64,000 nt of DNA from assembly GCA_942486035.1 (NCBI GenBank), contig CALNXK010000035.1:1073501-1137500 (forward strand), given 5' to 3'. Below, piece by piece: positions 33,954 through 45,400 of this stretch. The position numbers were made by a program, and so were the translations under genes. How positions within the stretch are numbered: the stretch's first letter is position 1; each line of letters starts with the position of its first letter. The notes beneath the pieces are model-generated. The model was not told the origin of the DNA and searched no databases. It saw only the letters and a list, made by a program, of their open reading frames with translations. The stretch comes from Porites lobata. Its lineage: Eukaryota > Cnidaria > Anthozoa > Scleractinia > Poritidae.

Positions 33954-35402
33954 GCCGTTGCCAAGTTTTGTCACCTCGAGGGATTGCGTGACAGGAACAC
34001 AGGGCGCCCATGACAGGGCAAAAAGTACTGTGGACGGCGTAATAGCTTAATGTTTTTGAGATCCAAAAAGAGTCGGCTTTTATGGTGGAATCCTAAAAAA
34101 CCTAAAGAATCGAAAAGTGAATTCTATTTTCAATTCGATAAAGAACCGCATTCTCTATTTTCCAATTCCCCATAATACAATCTGTTTGCCCCCCAAATTT
34201 TGCATAAACCATTGTTTTTAAATGCTCCTGGGAGTACTGCATTTTCCCAAGAGCATTTTAAGACAATAAGTTATGCAAAATTTGGGGGGCAGACAGAGTG
34301 TATTATGGGGAATTGGAAAATAGTCAATTAATGCTTTCCATAATCCGCCTATATGGGGTACCTTTTTCATCCTTTCAGTCTACAGGTATATCAAAGAGCA
34401 AGGATTCACAAGTCGAGTAGCCTGCGTGTAGTTGCCCCCTCTTTTCTTTGTTGCTCACAAGGAGATGTCTACATGCACGCTATGAGTAGAGGTTAATTGA
34501 AGCCGGTGTACAGCCACCCTCTCCCCTGAGGAAAAAAATCAGAAAGGGTTTTTCTTTCCCGATTTCTTCCTGAGAGAATGGGACGGCTATACCGTGGCTA
34601 GGAAAACTGCCTCATTTGTATTTCTCACTACTAAAAAAAATTCAAAGCATCCTGCAAATGATGCCCCTGCCAATTATTGATCCATTGATTGATCCATTCC
34701 ATTTCTTAAGGAAGTTGAATACCCTCATTTACTGTTCCTTTAAGTCCCAAGAGTGATGAATGTCAATTTTCTTCCAACATCATCATTACATAATCAAGAA
34801 AAAAGGTTTATGAGAATTGAGAACATGATCACCAAAGGGGAAATGCTTTGATCTTTTATGAAAAAAAGAAAAACTATCAACTTATTCTTTAAGGAACTGT
34901 ATGGCGATCAGTCTGGAGAATTTGAATGTGAATATTGGGACTTAAGGGTTACCCAAAACACTTCTTAGGGTAAGTGAAAAAGCTGGTATCTTTTTGTCAA
35001 AAGTGGTATGTAAAAGTATAAGAATTTGAAACTCAGCCACAGCTAAGTCCTTGTTTAAGACTTTGGTGAGTGACCAGGCTACCATTTCCTCTCCAGTTCT
35101 CCCCTTTGTAAAGAAATCCCCTGAACAAAATAACAAATTGAGGAAAATCACTAATGTAATTTTTAATTATCATTTTCCTTTTGTATTGAATCAAAGACTT
35201 GACATACACTGTCAACGTCTTAAAGTCTTCATAAATCTCTGTGACATGAATGATAGATACATGGCATTCAAAATCGAAATCCTAGCTCTTGTATGTATAA
35301 AAGATTCATTTTAATTGAATAAACTATTTACATAACTTTGTTTGAAATCGTGATAACATTTCAAAGATTATTTACACATTTAACAGACCCGAGAATATAA
35401 AG
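33954..35402. other. Spacer between INO80C 3' end and the 481-aa gene
   Basis: Contains the MITE at 34155-34323, a short R1-like piece near 34375 and a CGGTGTACAGCCACC repeat-like stretch near 34505. No gene recognised; the 481-aa gene promoter must lie near 33954-34100. Confidence 0.45.
34155..34323. mobile_element. MITE with about 53-bp near-perfect TIRs
   Basis: Left CTATTTTCCAATTCCCCATA, then CCCCCCAAATTTTGCATAA; right TTATGCAAAATTTGGGGGGC, then GGGGAATTGGAAAATAG. Only about three mismatches over 53 bp, so the copy is recent. A diverged relative of the arms (TTTGCCCCCAGGAATTTTGC) occurs at about 4339. Confidence 0.88.
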
Positions 35403-37300
35403 TTAGGTAGGGGCTGCTTTTCGTAATGCCAAGTAGCCATTTACAATATCCATTGGAAGGCTGCGAATTGAACCAAACTCATCTGAATTGTTATATTGTA
35501 TTCCAGTCCTTGGGTCCTTGTATTTTGCCTTAAAAAGAGAGGATAATTCTTAATAAATTTAATGAATGGTCCCAAGCATGATCTACTTCAATTTTCTCCA
35601 AACAATATCAGTACGTAATCAAGGCAAAAGATAAGAACTGGTTAAATGCTCACTAACAAATGCATTGACCTTTTATCAAATTCTCCCAACTTATCCTCAA
35701 AGGAAATGTACAAAGATTAGTCTGGAGAATTTGTATGTGACTGGGTATTAAGGCTTAGAGGGTAAATAATTAAAAGGTAGAACTCTCACCGGTAAACCAG
35801 AAAGGTCAGCATATTTCTTTGACGGTTTGAATGAGGGTGGAGCATCTACACTGCTATCTGTAAAAATGAACAGACCATTCCATGTAAATGGTGCAGTTAA
35901 TTTTTTATTTTCAGTTAATTTTATTTTTCCTTTGTTTCAAATTCATTAGCATACATTACCATACCCAAAAACAATAGAAAAATAAAAATTAACTGAGATA
36001 AAAAATTACCTACAACATAAACACTAATAACATTAAAAATGAAAATAATGATAATAATATACAGATACCATAGTAACTTCCTTGCCTGGGTCACATGAGA
36101 AATAAAGGGAGCAAAAAATGTGGTGCCCATGAGAAAGGAGGACAGACATAAAAAACAACAGACAAGAGGGTAGAAAAGAGGCAAGAAAAAATCAAAAAGA
36201 AAATACGCTTGTCGCAGTTGTAATTACAATTTAAGCGATATTAAACTGCAAATTAACCTGAAATAAGTTTTGGAATTTAACAAGGGCATGGGCTCAAATC
36301 CCATTAAAGCCTGAAATTTTTTTCAGGTTAATTAATATATTGCAATTATCGCTTAAATTGCTATTAAAACTGGGACAATTATATCCTCATTTCAATTTGA
36401 TTTCTGCAGTTCACACCATCTTCATGAAAGATCATTACAACAATACGACAGTAATATTATCATAATAATGACTATCAGCATTACCACCACCACCTTTTTG
36501 AGCAACGTCACCAGCACAGTGTCAACTATTGTCATCGTCATCACTCTCACCATCATCTGCTTTAACACCAGCACTGCCACAATTTTCAACACCCTCACTG
36601 CCACCAAAACAATAACTGCCACAACTACTATCACCATCAACATACCAATCAACACCACAATCATTGCCTTCCCCACCACAACCAGCAGCTCTACTACAGT
36701 CAACTGTCTCTCATAACGACCACTTCTTGTATGTGACCACCTCCCGTAAGTGGCCACTTTGAAAATAACAGTTTTGTTTCTCATTCAAATACTGTTTCAA
36801 AAACTCTCTTGTAAGCTGCCAATCCCAAAATTTCTTAACAACCACAACCACTTTTTAAACCAAAAATTTGGCACATTCTTTTGTTTTCTATTTCCTGTAA
36901 GCGACCACACGGCATGACCACATGTGATTGTAAGAAAACAATATTGCTCAAATGTCACAAAAGCTCAGTTTTTGATAGCGCTGATCAAGTATGCTGACAG
37001 ATAACAGCAGTTGACTTACAAAAAGAGATGGCTGATACTATCTATGATATGATTATGATAATACATTTCTGTAAGTAAAAATGTGAATTTTAACATTGAT
37101 GCAAAATGTAATGTACAAAGTTTCAACAGTCCAAGTGCTATATATGATGAATACGATTATTGCCAGTTGTCTATTTACCTAAGTTTTGCTTGTCAAGAAA
37201 TTATGTTAATCAGTTGAATTTGAGCTTATTTTCTTGATTTTTCCAATAGACGACCAACTCCTTTAAGTGCACCAAGATTGGTCGCTTAACTGTATCATCA

Positions 37301-37338
<38 letters not shown>

Positions 37339-39629
37339 TGTTGTTACTTTTAATATGAACACTACATTTTCTTTGGACTGTTTTCCTACAATGTACTCAT
37401 ATATGCATTGCTAGTAACTGTGCTCACATTGTGGGTGGCTCCTCCTAAAATCAACAAACCTAATGCAACAAAATGCCAGCAAAAGAAATGGGCATGCAAG
37501 GCATTGTGGTAAAATTGCGATGCACTATGGTTAAAAATCCAGATGCATCAGGGGTAGAAATCGAAAATTTTTGTTCCTGCACAGTTTTGGTCTGCTGCCT
37601 TGTTCGCTCGCATGATAGCAATATTAGGAATAGAAAAAACTGTTCTTACATGTTGGATCATCTTGTTTCCACGGCAACCCTCTCTCTAACGTCATAATTT
37701 GCTTTAAATTTTTCCAAATCTTTTTCTTGCCTGCATTGACACCTGAGTGCTGTATTTTGAAATAAAGTTAAACATTGATTAACCTTTAAAATAGTTTTCG
37801 TAAAAGTACATCTCTCATTCAATTCAATAAAATTATCAACTTTTAAGCTTATATTTTAACTTCTTTTGACTAATAGACCCTTCACGGTTGTGAAAGCATG
37901 CTGGGTAATAGGACAAGATGGAGGGGAAGTCAAAAGTTTGTATGAGAATTCAAAGTCAACTAATTCTTCCAAATTGAATACATTTGTCACTTTCTCTTTG
38001 CAAACTTTAACCGCTGTTCGGGAAAATGAGCCCGCACTCATCCCCCGAAAGAGCGGCTGGACGTGTGCGATTTCTTTTGTTGGTTTAAGCCAATCATGTT
38101 ACCGCCTGCAGATATTCATCTGGCAAAGATTGTCGCAGAAACAGAAAGTCCTCCATTGATCCATCGCATGGCGAAGCGATTTCGACGGCCCGGAGACACT
38201 AGGCGAAATTCTAGAGTCGGAAGGAACACAACGTTTTGTGCGATTGTTTGTTGTGAACTTTTCTTTTAATGATTGTTGTTGGACAGATTTTGCATCTTCA
38301 AGGATCTTTTCAAGGCGCTTTAGGTCTCGATAACTCGTTCGTTACAGATTTGACCGCCCACGTTTATATTTGACAGAGGAACATTCAATACACTGGAAAT
38401 TCTGTCTGGTAAATCAGAAACTTTTCCATTTAATTTAATCCGATTCCGAGAATCAGTCAGTTTAGACCCACAGAAGACGCAACCAATATTCGAAGATCAA
38501 AGAAAATTAACTACATGTTGCCATGTACAAAAATGTACTGAAGAATATTTTTCACAATGTATGAAAATGTACCAAAAAAGCTATTTCGAAAGTCATTTGG
38601 GTGGGTAAGGGAGCTCTTGATGCAATTTAAGCCAAATAAATAAGAAAATTGGAGACCGGTTTCACTTCCAGTGACATTGCAGACGCCTAAATTATCAGTT
38701 TTCCAATTATGTCACAGACAAGGTCAACGGGTCACGCGTCCAGCCGTCTCTCTTCGGGGAGGATTAAAGACCGGACCCGGGAGACGGCGGAAATCGAGCC
38801 TATTATTTACTTAGATAGCTTTATGAAGAATATTTTTAATACCTATGCTTTTAAACGATTATGTGTGGTTTTGGCTCCATCACTTCCCCACCCCACGGTA
38901 TTTTTTGCATCTGTCTAAGAAATTGCTTCCCGCCAATGTGATCAACTTGCACATGGAAGAAAAACAATCATTAATATCGTTTAAAGGGACTGTGACACAC
39001 TTCTGTGCATGTGCGGCAACGTGATTTCTGTTCCGGCGAACAGTTTTTCAAGATTGACGTTTGGTGAAGAAATCCTCTTCCATCGACCCTGAGATGCCCA
39101 AGAAAGCCATAATATCAGTATTCAAGAGCTATTTGGTCCATTTGGGAAGTTTTAAACGCCATATTTTGTATTTTTGTGCAAGTATTGTTGAGAAAATTCG
39201 AAGTCATTGAGGAGAACCGTACGAAGCCAAGTTCATTGCTGTCAGTGTTCCTACAAACGGATCAAATGTGGCCTTTAATGTGGTCATCTGGCTTTCATTT
39301 CTGTCTATTAAGGTTCTCCAGTCAACGATCTTCCTTTGACGGATATTTTTTAAACAATAAATATGTAAAGAGAGTTAAAAAGGGTTTCCTCGATACAGCT
39401 GTGGACTACTAATGGCACGCAGCGGCCCGGGGGGGGGCACTTTAGGAATTTCTGGGTGGGGATGTGCCGCTGGGACCCTGGAATCCTTGACCTATACCAG
39501 AGCTAGTTCAGCTGAATTTTGCTACCCTATACTAGAGTAAACTCCTAAAATCACCCTATCCTAGAGTAGCTGTTTCCCCAGTCTAGATAAAATCTTCAAC
39601 CAACTGATCAGTTTTCTGAAAAATGATAC

Positions 39630-39668
<39 letters not shown>

Positions 39669-42268
39669 CCTAGAGTAAACTGCTTGAAAACCATACCCTT
39701 CACAGCGGCACATACCCATATAGCCCATATATGGCAGTACCCCCCCCGGGCGCAGCGGCGAGTGCAGCTGATCTGCTACATGACTTCCGATCGTCTGCAA
39801 CAATTTAATTTATCGCGTGCCTGGAATCAGAAGGAGAAAACCCAGCAATCTTTTGTTGTACAGGAAGTCGTGTGAGGTTTGAGGAAACAATCCATCGAAC
39901 ATGAAATGTTTTAACAGGTATTCGATTTATGACTCTGATCCGTAGTTGTATAGCGGAAAGTACTGACAACAGGCCGCGCGATCTTTACTGATGTAGTTCA
40001 CTGGAAATGTTCCTTGTATCTTTTCTGTATGAGCCTAGATCTTTAAGAATTGATCTTTTAAAAATAAATTCTTCTCTGAATGTTCTGTTTAACATCTGAT
40101 TTCTTGATGTGTTGAATCGATAACGTTTGTTTTGCGGAACACCCAATGCAACAACTCGGAAGGTATTTTTTTATTTACTGATAAGCAGTTGAAATTTATG
40201 CCATAGTGCATGGGCTCCTGTTTATGCCTTTTATTGCGTTATTCTTTTAGAATAATCTTTATACTTATACGTTATGTGGCTGCTATTGCAATGAAGGCGT
40301 TTTATGATAAAGCGCTAAGAATTGCTTTCAAACACTGCTAAGATTTTCAGCCGGTATCAATCGACTGAGCTACAGTGTTCATGCAGAGTGCTCATCCCGC
40401 TAGCCAATCGCATGGCATGGCTTATTTTATTATAGCACACATTTAACTGGCATTTTAAGCAAAACGTTTGCCTCATCCTATACTGTGTGTTTTGATCACC
40501 GGTCAGGAGCTACTTGCAGGTATTTCTAAGTTTATATAGGGTAAACAGAGAGATCAGTAAGGTTTGTTCACAAATTATTTTTGTTTGCGGATTGGAGACT
40601 GGTTTTCTAGCGTGGGTACGTAAAAATACACGTAGGTAAATGTTTGTTTCAAAGCAGGACAGGGTTGTTAATCTTATTCTTATCATCTGCAACATTTATC
40701 TGAGGAATACCAGAGAATAAATATGAATTATGGGGATATATAAAATAGAACATAAACGTCCCGAAGACTCCCGCTTCGCGAACAATGAGTCTTAAATTAC
40801 GTAAATTTCCTCGCTTGCATCTTACTCGATTCCGATTGGTTCAAAGACAATCAGTTACTGTCACAGCTCACACATGCGCACTATGGTGACACAGTCCCTT
40901 TAAAGAGTTTAAAGGAAAATACCCTTTCTTTGCAAGTGAATTGTCGAGGTAGAAACGCCTAGAAAAACTCTGTGAGATACACTAATACAAACTTCGTGTA
41001 TTGTACAATCAATGTGACAATTCAACGGTTCGATCATGATGAGAAAATACCCATGTAAAGCACTCGGTTGTTTGTTTATTCACCAGATTAAACATCTTTG
41101 AAAATAAGAAAGGTATTAGTAAAATTCTAATTTATAGTTCTGCCATTGAGATTTTAAATCAGATCATTGTTAACTTATTTGCAATAATAATTATTACACT
41201 AATAATAAATCATTATGATTATTAATAATTATTATCATTAAGTACACTACACAAATCGCTTCTAGCTGCTAGTTATAATTATTATAACTAGCCACTAGTT
41301 ATAATTATTACAACTAGCAGCTAGGAGCGATTTGTGTAGTGAACTTCAAGTACGAGTGTGGTCAGATTATTAGAGATTTCTCATAAATATGGTATTTGCA
41401 GCTTATTTACTGGAAAATGCAATTTTGGTGTTGTCCCAGGTGGGGCAATTATTGTACAATTATTGTACAATTATTGCACCCTACTTTAAGCCCCACCGTG
41501 GAGCATTTGCAGCTTTTCCAAAACAAAATGACAAATGCCGGGGGCATGCTTCGAATTGACTGAGCCATTAAATGTGGGGAGCACAGAAGTCCTTTGTTGC
41601 TTCTTAGAAAATTTAACTTTTCCATTCGTTGTGACTTGTGCAATTCTTGTGTTGTTGGATTACAGGAAACGTATGGAAGAACTCAGGTCTTCTAAAAAAG
41701 CAACAAAGGACTGCTATGCACTCCAAATTTAGTGTGTAGTTTCTTTAAGTTGATTATTTACATTTTTCAAAGGAAAAGGAACAAATATATTCAATTAGCA
41801 AGAATTAGTTGACTTTAATTCCCATACAAACTTTTGATTTTCCCACCATCTTGTCCTAACTACCCATCATGCCGTTACAACCGTGATCATGAATGGGTCT
41901 ATTACATTTTTATATAAATTAACACCAGCTGAGTTCTAAAACCAAGCAGCAAGTGAAAACATAAAAAAATCAAAAATAAAACTTACTTCGAAATTAGTAT
42001 CTTTAAAGACGAACTGACCAGGAGGAACAACACTTGCTTCGCTTACAACACTGTACGAGGAAGGACTGCTTCGACTGCTCGAATTTGATTCCACTTCATC
42101 GGCAACACAGGGCTAAAAACAAAAGGACTGTTAAACTAAACCCCAAAGAAACCTTTGCTTCATCAATTTACTTACAGTAAGTGGTCTCTTTCTTTTGCTC
42201 GGGGCGGGTGGAACGGCCGAACCTGGGCTTTGTGATCGCTTCGATTTCTTGCTTCTGCCGGACGCCAT
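35403..42268 (-). CDS. INO80C: INO80 complex subunit C, five exons, 170 aa
   Basis: Exons on minus: 42268-42176, 42112-41987, 37749-37650, 35857-35790, 35528-35403; all GT/AG and in phase (513 nt; human about 192 aa). A basic N-terminus (MASGRSKKSKRSQ; PSKRKRP) suggests nuclear localisation. Then PPGQFVFKDTNF, KKKIWKNLKQIM, DDPTYSSVDAPPSFKPSKKY and the YL1-type C-terminal domain (GLPAKYKDPRTG, then IRSLPMDIVNGYLALRK) match INO80C in order. The protein is an accessory subunit of the INO80 chromatin remodeller. For exon 3 the acceptor before CACTCAGG is used because it keeps phase 0. Intron 2 (4.2 kb) is almost entirely a TIR element. The gene shares a 150-bp divergent promoter with CCDC148. 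Confidence 0.95.
36228..36370. repeat. SINE-like repeat inside an inverted pair
   Basis: CAATTTAAGCGATA at 36230 recurs inverted as TATCGCTTAAATTG at about 36347. In between is GGGCTCAAATCCCATTAAAG, then GCCTGAAATTTTTTTCAGG, the same composite as at 5931-6075. In INO80C intron 3. Confidence 0.5.
36440..36693. repeat. Imperfect CAC/CAT-rich low-complexity repeat
   Basis: An irregular mix of ACC, ATC, CAC and ACA trinucleotides over about 250 bp; long open frames on both strands (Thr/Ile-rich plus, Val-rich minus) arise from this composition and are not genes. Confidence 0.7.
36695..37294. mobile_element. MITE with GTCGCTTAACTGTA-type ends
   Basis: Left TACAGTCAACTGTCTCTCAT, then AACGACCAC; right TTGGTCGCTTAACTGTA. 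CGACCAC words recur inside. The TIR is diverged, so an old copy. In INO80C intron 3. Confidence 0.55.
37297..37339. repeat. (ATC)n microsatellite
   Basis: About 13 uninterrupted CAT/ATC units next to the right end of the MITE at 36695-37294. Confidence 0.9.
38165..38485 (-). pseudogene. Decayed transposon ORF with zinc-finger-like (ZAD-type) domain
   Basis: On minus: CVFCGSKLTDSRNRIKLNG, then ISSVLNVPLSNINVGGQIC, a stop (TAA), and after a frame change LKRLEKILEDAKSVQQQSLK. The CxxC plus later Cys and a following helix recall the ZAD-like N-terminal finger of proteins encoded by some cnidarian DNA transposons. Broken by a stop and a frameshift. Sits near the left TIR of the 4.0-kb element. 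Confidence 0.5.
38985..40899. mobile_element. TTAA-flanked non-autonomous element (Kolobok/piggyBac-like)
   Basis: Ends AGGGACTGTGACAC on the left and GTGACACAGTCCCT on the right, flanked by TTAA at 38981-38984 and 40900-40903. The GCATGTG and CACATGCGCA blocks extend the inverted match. The AGGG start fits Kolobok better than piggyBac (usually CCC). No coding capacity was seen. It is interrupted by the 8-bp-TSD element at 39426-39750. Confidence 0.72.
39426..39750. mobile_element. G/C-ended repeat with CCCTATCCTAGAGTA units and 8-bp TSD
   Basis: Starts CCCGGGGGGGGGCAC and ends GTACCCCCCCCGGG. The 8-bp direct repeat CGCAGCGG flanks it at 39418-39425 and 39751-39758, as for hAT-like elements. 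Inside, CCCTAT-CTAGA words recur four times (about 39521, 39552, 39625, 39660). A diverged second copy, itself interrupted, spans 49431-50250. Confidence 0.82.
41242..41343. mobile_element. About 100-bp near-perfect palindrome
   Basis: Left arm CACTACACAAATCGCTTCTA, then GCTGCTAGTTATAATTATTA; right arm TAATTATTACAACTAGCAGC, then GAGCGATTTGTGTAGTG. Arms of about 48 bp with almost no loop. A short foldback MITE in INO80C intron 2. Confidence 0.85.
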
Positions 42269-42418
42269 CTTGAAAATTATGAGAACGAGGCCCAGAATCC
42301 CGCGAAAACGAGGTTGAGAGGTGTCTTTCAAAATGGCGCCTGGGTGAAGTTGTTGATACTTTCCGCGGTGGTTGTCAATGTCAAAATCTAATAATGTAGC
42401 TTACTTTTTCTTGCTTGG
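42269..42418. promoter_or_regulatory. Bidirectional promoter of INO80C and CCDC148 with YY1-like sites
   Basis: Only 150 bp separate the two start codons. A YY1-like site CAAAATGGCGCC lies at 42329-42340, and a second, CAAGATGGCGTCC on minus, overlaps the INO80C ATG (42260-42272). The stretch is relatively rich in CpG (CGCGAAAACG; TTCCGCGG) compared with its surroundings. No TATA box. The YY1 reading is a motif match only. Confidence 0.7.
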
Positions 42419-45400
42419 ATGAGTGGAAGAGATCTTAGGAAGTTCGTGAACTTCCACAGAACTGCAATCGGAGCCTCAGGTATGAATAATTAGATTGTAA
42501 ATTCAGTTAGTCAGTAGAGAACTATAGAAAAATCTTCACTTTCAACGCACTCATTCAATAGCTTTATTCAGGTGACATAAATAATTTGTCCTGGTTTCTT
42601 GCAAGATCGACCTATTGAGCTTAATGTGTATTCTGATTCGACAAAAGTCAAGGGCAGTGACATGGGGTTTTTTATAAATATTCTTTTTTGTTGCTTAATT
42701 GAAGAGAGTTGATTATGCATGGTTCAATTTGACCTGTTACCATGGCCCCCCGGGCATTTGCAATTTTTTTCTTTCCTGGTGATTTACCCCCAACCCCGGG
42801 CATGCAGATTGGGACATTCTGGTAACACATCAAATTGAATCATGTATTACACTGTCGGCTGGTGGTATAGTATATAATGCCTTCTCAGGTTAAACCCATT
42901 ACAACTTCATGCCGATTTAAGTGTGTACCCCAAATGTTGGGGTCATCAAGTATTCATATATTCAGACTATTGTTCTTGCCATTGTCGATTACCTTCTGAA
43001 GAATCCACGAGCGGAATTCCTTTGATTTAGGTTGATTGACTTTTTATCCCCATTGTTACTTGATGAGTATTAAATTTATCCATTAAAATACTCGGACTTG
43101 CCTGTTAAATTTGCTGCAGTCTGTGGGAATGCTTACAAGTCTTTTAAGCGTGGCGGACAACTCTGGTTGCATAACATATTTTCGGTCACGCACCGTATTA
43201 CAAAGGAAACAAGCCTGATAAATTTGAAGTTGATTAAAGCTTATAAATACCTGGTCTCCTATAGTATTTTTTTATTAAATACTCCCTTGCATGAAAATAA
43301 TTTGGCGTTTAAAGAATTGCTGCAGAAGGTATTTGTTGGAACTTTTTATTCATTCAGTATTATCAAAACCTGTGCTCTGCAATCAAGAGTGAACAACTCT
43401 CTTCAAAATGTAAACAACGCAAGCGGTGAATGCATTTAACGGGATGACACAGATTTATTAGAGTGTAATTTCACTTTTTTGGACGTTTTCGCTTGCCTTT
43501 CAGTTTTTCTTGTTGAACAAAACCTTGCGTTTCAGTTACGTGACTGCTGGGCCCGAAATAACTGTGTATTGTCAGTTCACTGATTTGCATAACAACTTGA
43601 TTCACGGAGTAGTCAAGTGAGACAGGAAATATCTAAAGTCAAAACAAGAGCTGTAATCAACAGATCAAAACTTGCGGAGTTCATAATTCCGTGAAATAAT
43701 TTTGTAGAAACGCTTGTATAGTTTGAGTGCTCTGGAGAAATGAATAACTGTTATGATTGAATGAATGGATAACTCTCGGCCGGTTTTTATTAAGTCATAG
43801 GCGAGAAAAAGTGCTTTGGCAGCTTGCTTTGTACTTCGAAACCTCGGCAAGAAAAAAATCCAATCTCGGTCCACAGTGGTCGAAATTTCTTCTTTTTGAA
43901 GCTCTCAAAACTCTCCTTTTTGAAAAATATGTATCCAAGTCGAAGAAGTTTTGCAAAAGACTTAAATCCATAAACTTTTAACGCAATAAGGAAAATATTA
44001 AGGCATTGTTCAATTCCTTTGAATTCGCTTCTGAGTCTTCCGCCATAAAATCTCACCTTATTTGAAGTGAGTCAAAACAAGCACTCTCGAAGGGAAAGTC
44101 CGGAGGAACAAATTGAGCCTTCAGGGTACAAAATCCAGCGGTTATGCCCATTTCTGAAATACACATTTAAATCGGTGTGAAGTTGTAATGCAGTATTCAA
44201 CTTTGGTTACTAGGGTTGGAACCCTGGAAAAATGCTTACTCCAATAATATTAAAATAATACCCTAGAACAGGAAGCCCTCTTTGGACACGCACTTGATAT
44301 GGACATCTGTATACAATAGACAGTTTCATTTGTCTTGACGAAAAGCTTCTATATTTTGTTTAAAATTAACCCACTTAATATGGACACTGGTTAATACAGA
44401 CAATGGATACTTTTCTGTGTCCCATGTGACAAACTCTCATATATCCTCAACCTTGCTTTTAATACAGACACTGGTTACCTGCACACTAACCTGAGATCAG
44501 GCTCTATTTTCGTTTCACTTTGAAAATTACATTCCGGGGGGCAAGGTGAAACAAAAAGAGAGCCTGATACAAACCTTCTACAAAACGTCTGCCGCCCACT
44601 TTTTTTATTGATTGACATTTGCCGAATCAGCCAACCAAAATTACTTCCGTTGCTTGTTTTTCTAGCATGCAAATTTTTCACGCGTGGGAAAAATGCAGAC
44701 TGGCTGACTTAAAAAATAGCTTTTGTCTGTTAATTTTTTCAGCTAAAAATAAAACAGTCAGCACAATCACATTTAATTCCTTGCGAGATTAAGGGAGATC
44801 TCGAAGGTTATTTCTGTTGGCGTAATAGTCAGGAGGCAGCTCGCCAAAAAACGATTTTCGCTAAACATTTTGAGTAGAAGCAGGCAACATAGCTTAAAAT
44901 CTTTTGAGTAGAAGCAGGCAACATAGCTTAAAGTCTTGCCATCCTGATTAAGAATTGGGCTGTTGCCCACTCCAAATGTTATGATATCTGTCATTAAGCG
45001 GGTTTTTTGTCTAGGCCCTCGCTCCTGCAGCATGAAAACGAGGCTGAACTGTAACATTTATATAAACCCAATAAAAAGTGCACAATACGATGGGGAAATA
45101 GCTGCATATTTGCTACTTGACGTTTAGAACTCGATAGACAGTAGTGTGGGAGCTAAAATGTGTCATGTGATCAGTTATGAAGAGTCACGTGACTTTCCAA
45201 AAAAATCGATTTTAAAGTATAAAAGATGCTCTATTCACACTCTCCTTTAATATAGTTTTCAACTTACTGACGTTTCTCATTTCGATTTACACATCCAACG
45301 ATAAAAACACAAAAATGCAATAGGTGATCTGCTATGATGGGTCACGTGGTGTAATGAAATCATTCTATTTTCAGTCATTCTATAGCGTTTCCAACCTATG

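Larger units (their letters stand above)
37871..41904. mobile_element. 4.0-kb DNA transposon with about 105-125 bp TIRs filling INO80C intron 2
   Basis: Left TIR 37871-37995 begins TAATAGACCCTTCACGGTTG and includes GGACAAGATGGAGGGGAAGT and AAAGTCAACTAATTCTTCC. Right TIR 41772-41904 is its inverse, ending GGGTCTATTA. The interior keeps a minus-strand zinc-finger-like remnant (38165-38485) but no intact transposase. Other elements have inserted: 38985-40899 (TTAA-flanked), 39426-39750 within that, and the palindrome 41242-41343. A short relative with TAGACCTCATTC ends is at 49715-50163. The superfamily is not recognised. Confidence 0.78.

Noticed and set aside
36422..36784. 120-codon Val-rich minus ORF and 82-codon Thr-rich plus ORF
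   Set aside because: Both arise from a CAC/CAT low-complexity tract; hydrophobic repetition is compositional.
37283..37340. CRISPR-like short direct repeats
   Set aside because: It is a simple ATC microsatellite with no spacers; the genome is eukaryotic.
43098..43439. 113-codon plus ORF in CCDC148 intron 1
   Set aside because: No recognisable domain and no phase-compatible splice sites linking it to CCDC148 exons.
44773..45057. 94-codon minus ORF and its near-identical plus-strand twin at 47869-48066
   Set aside because: They are the two arms of the long TIR read in opposite directions, not two genes.
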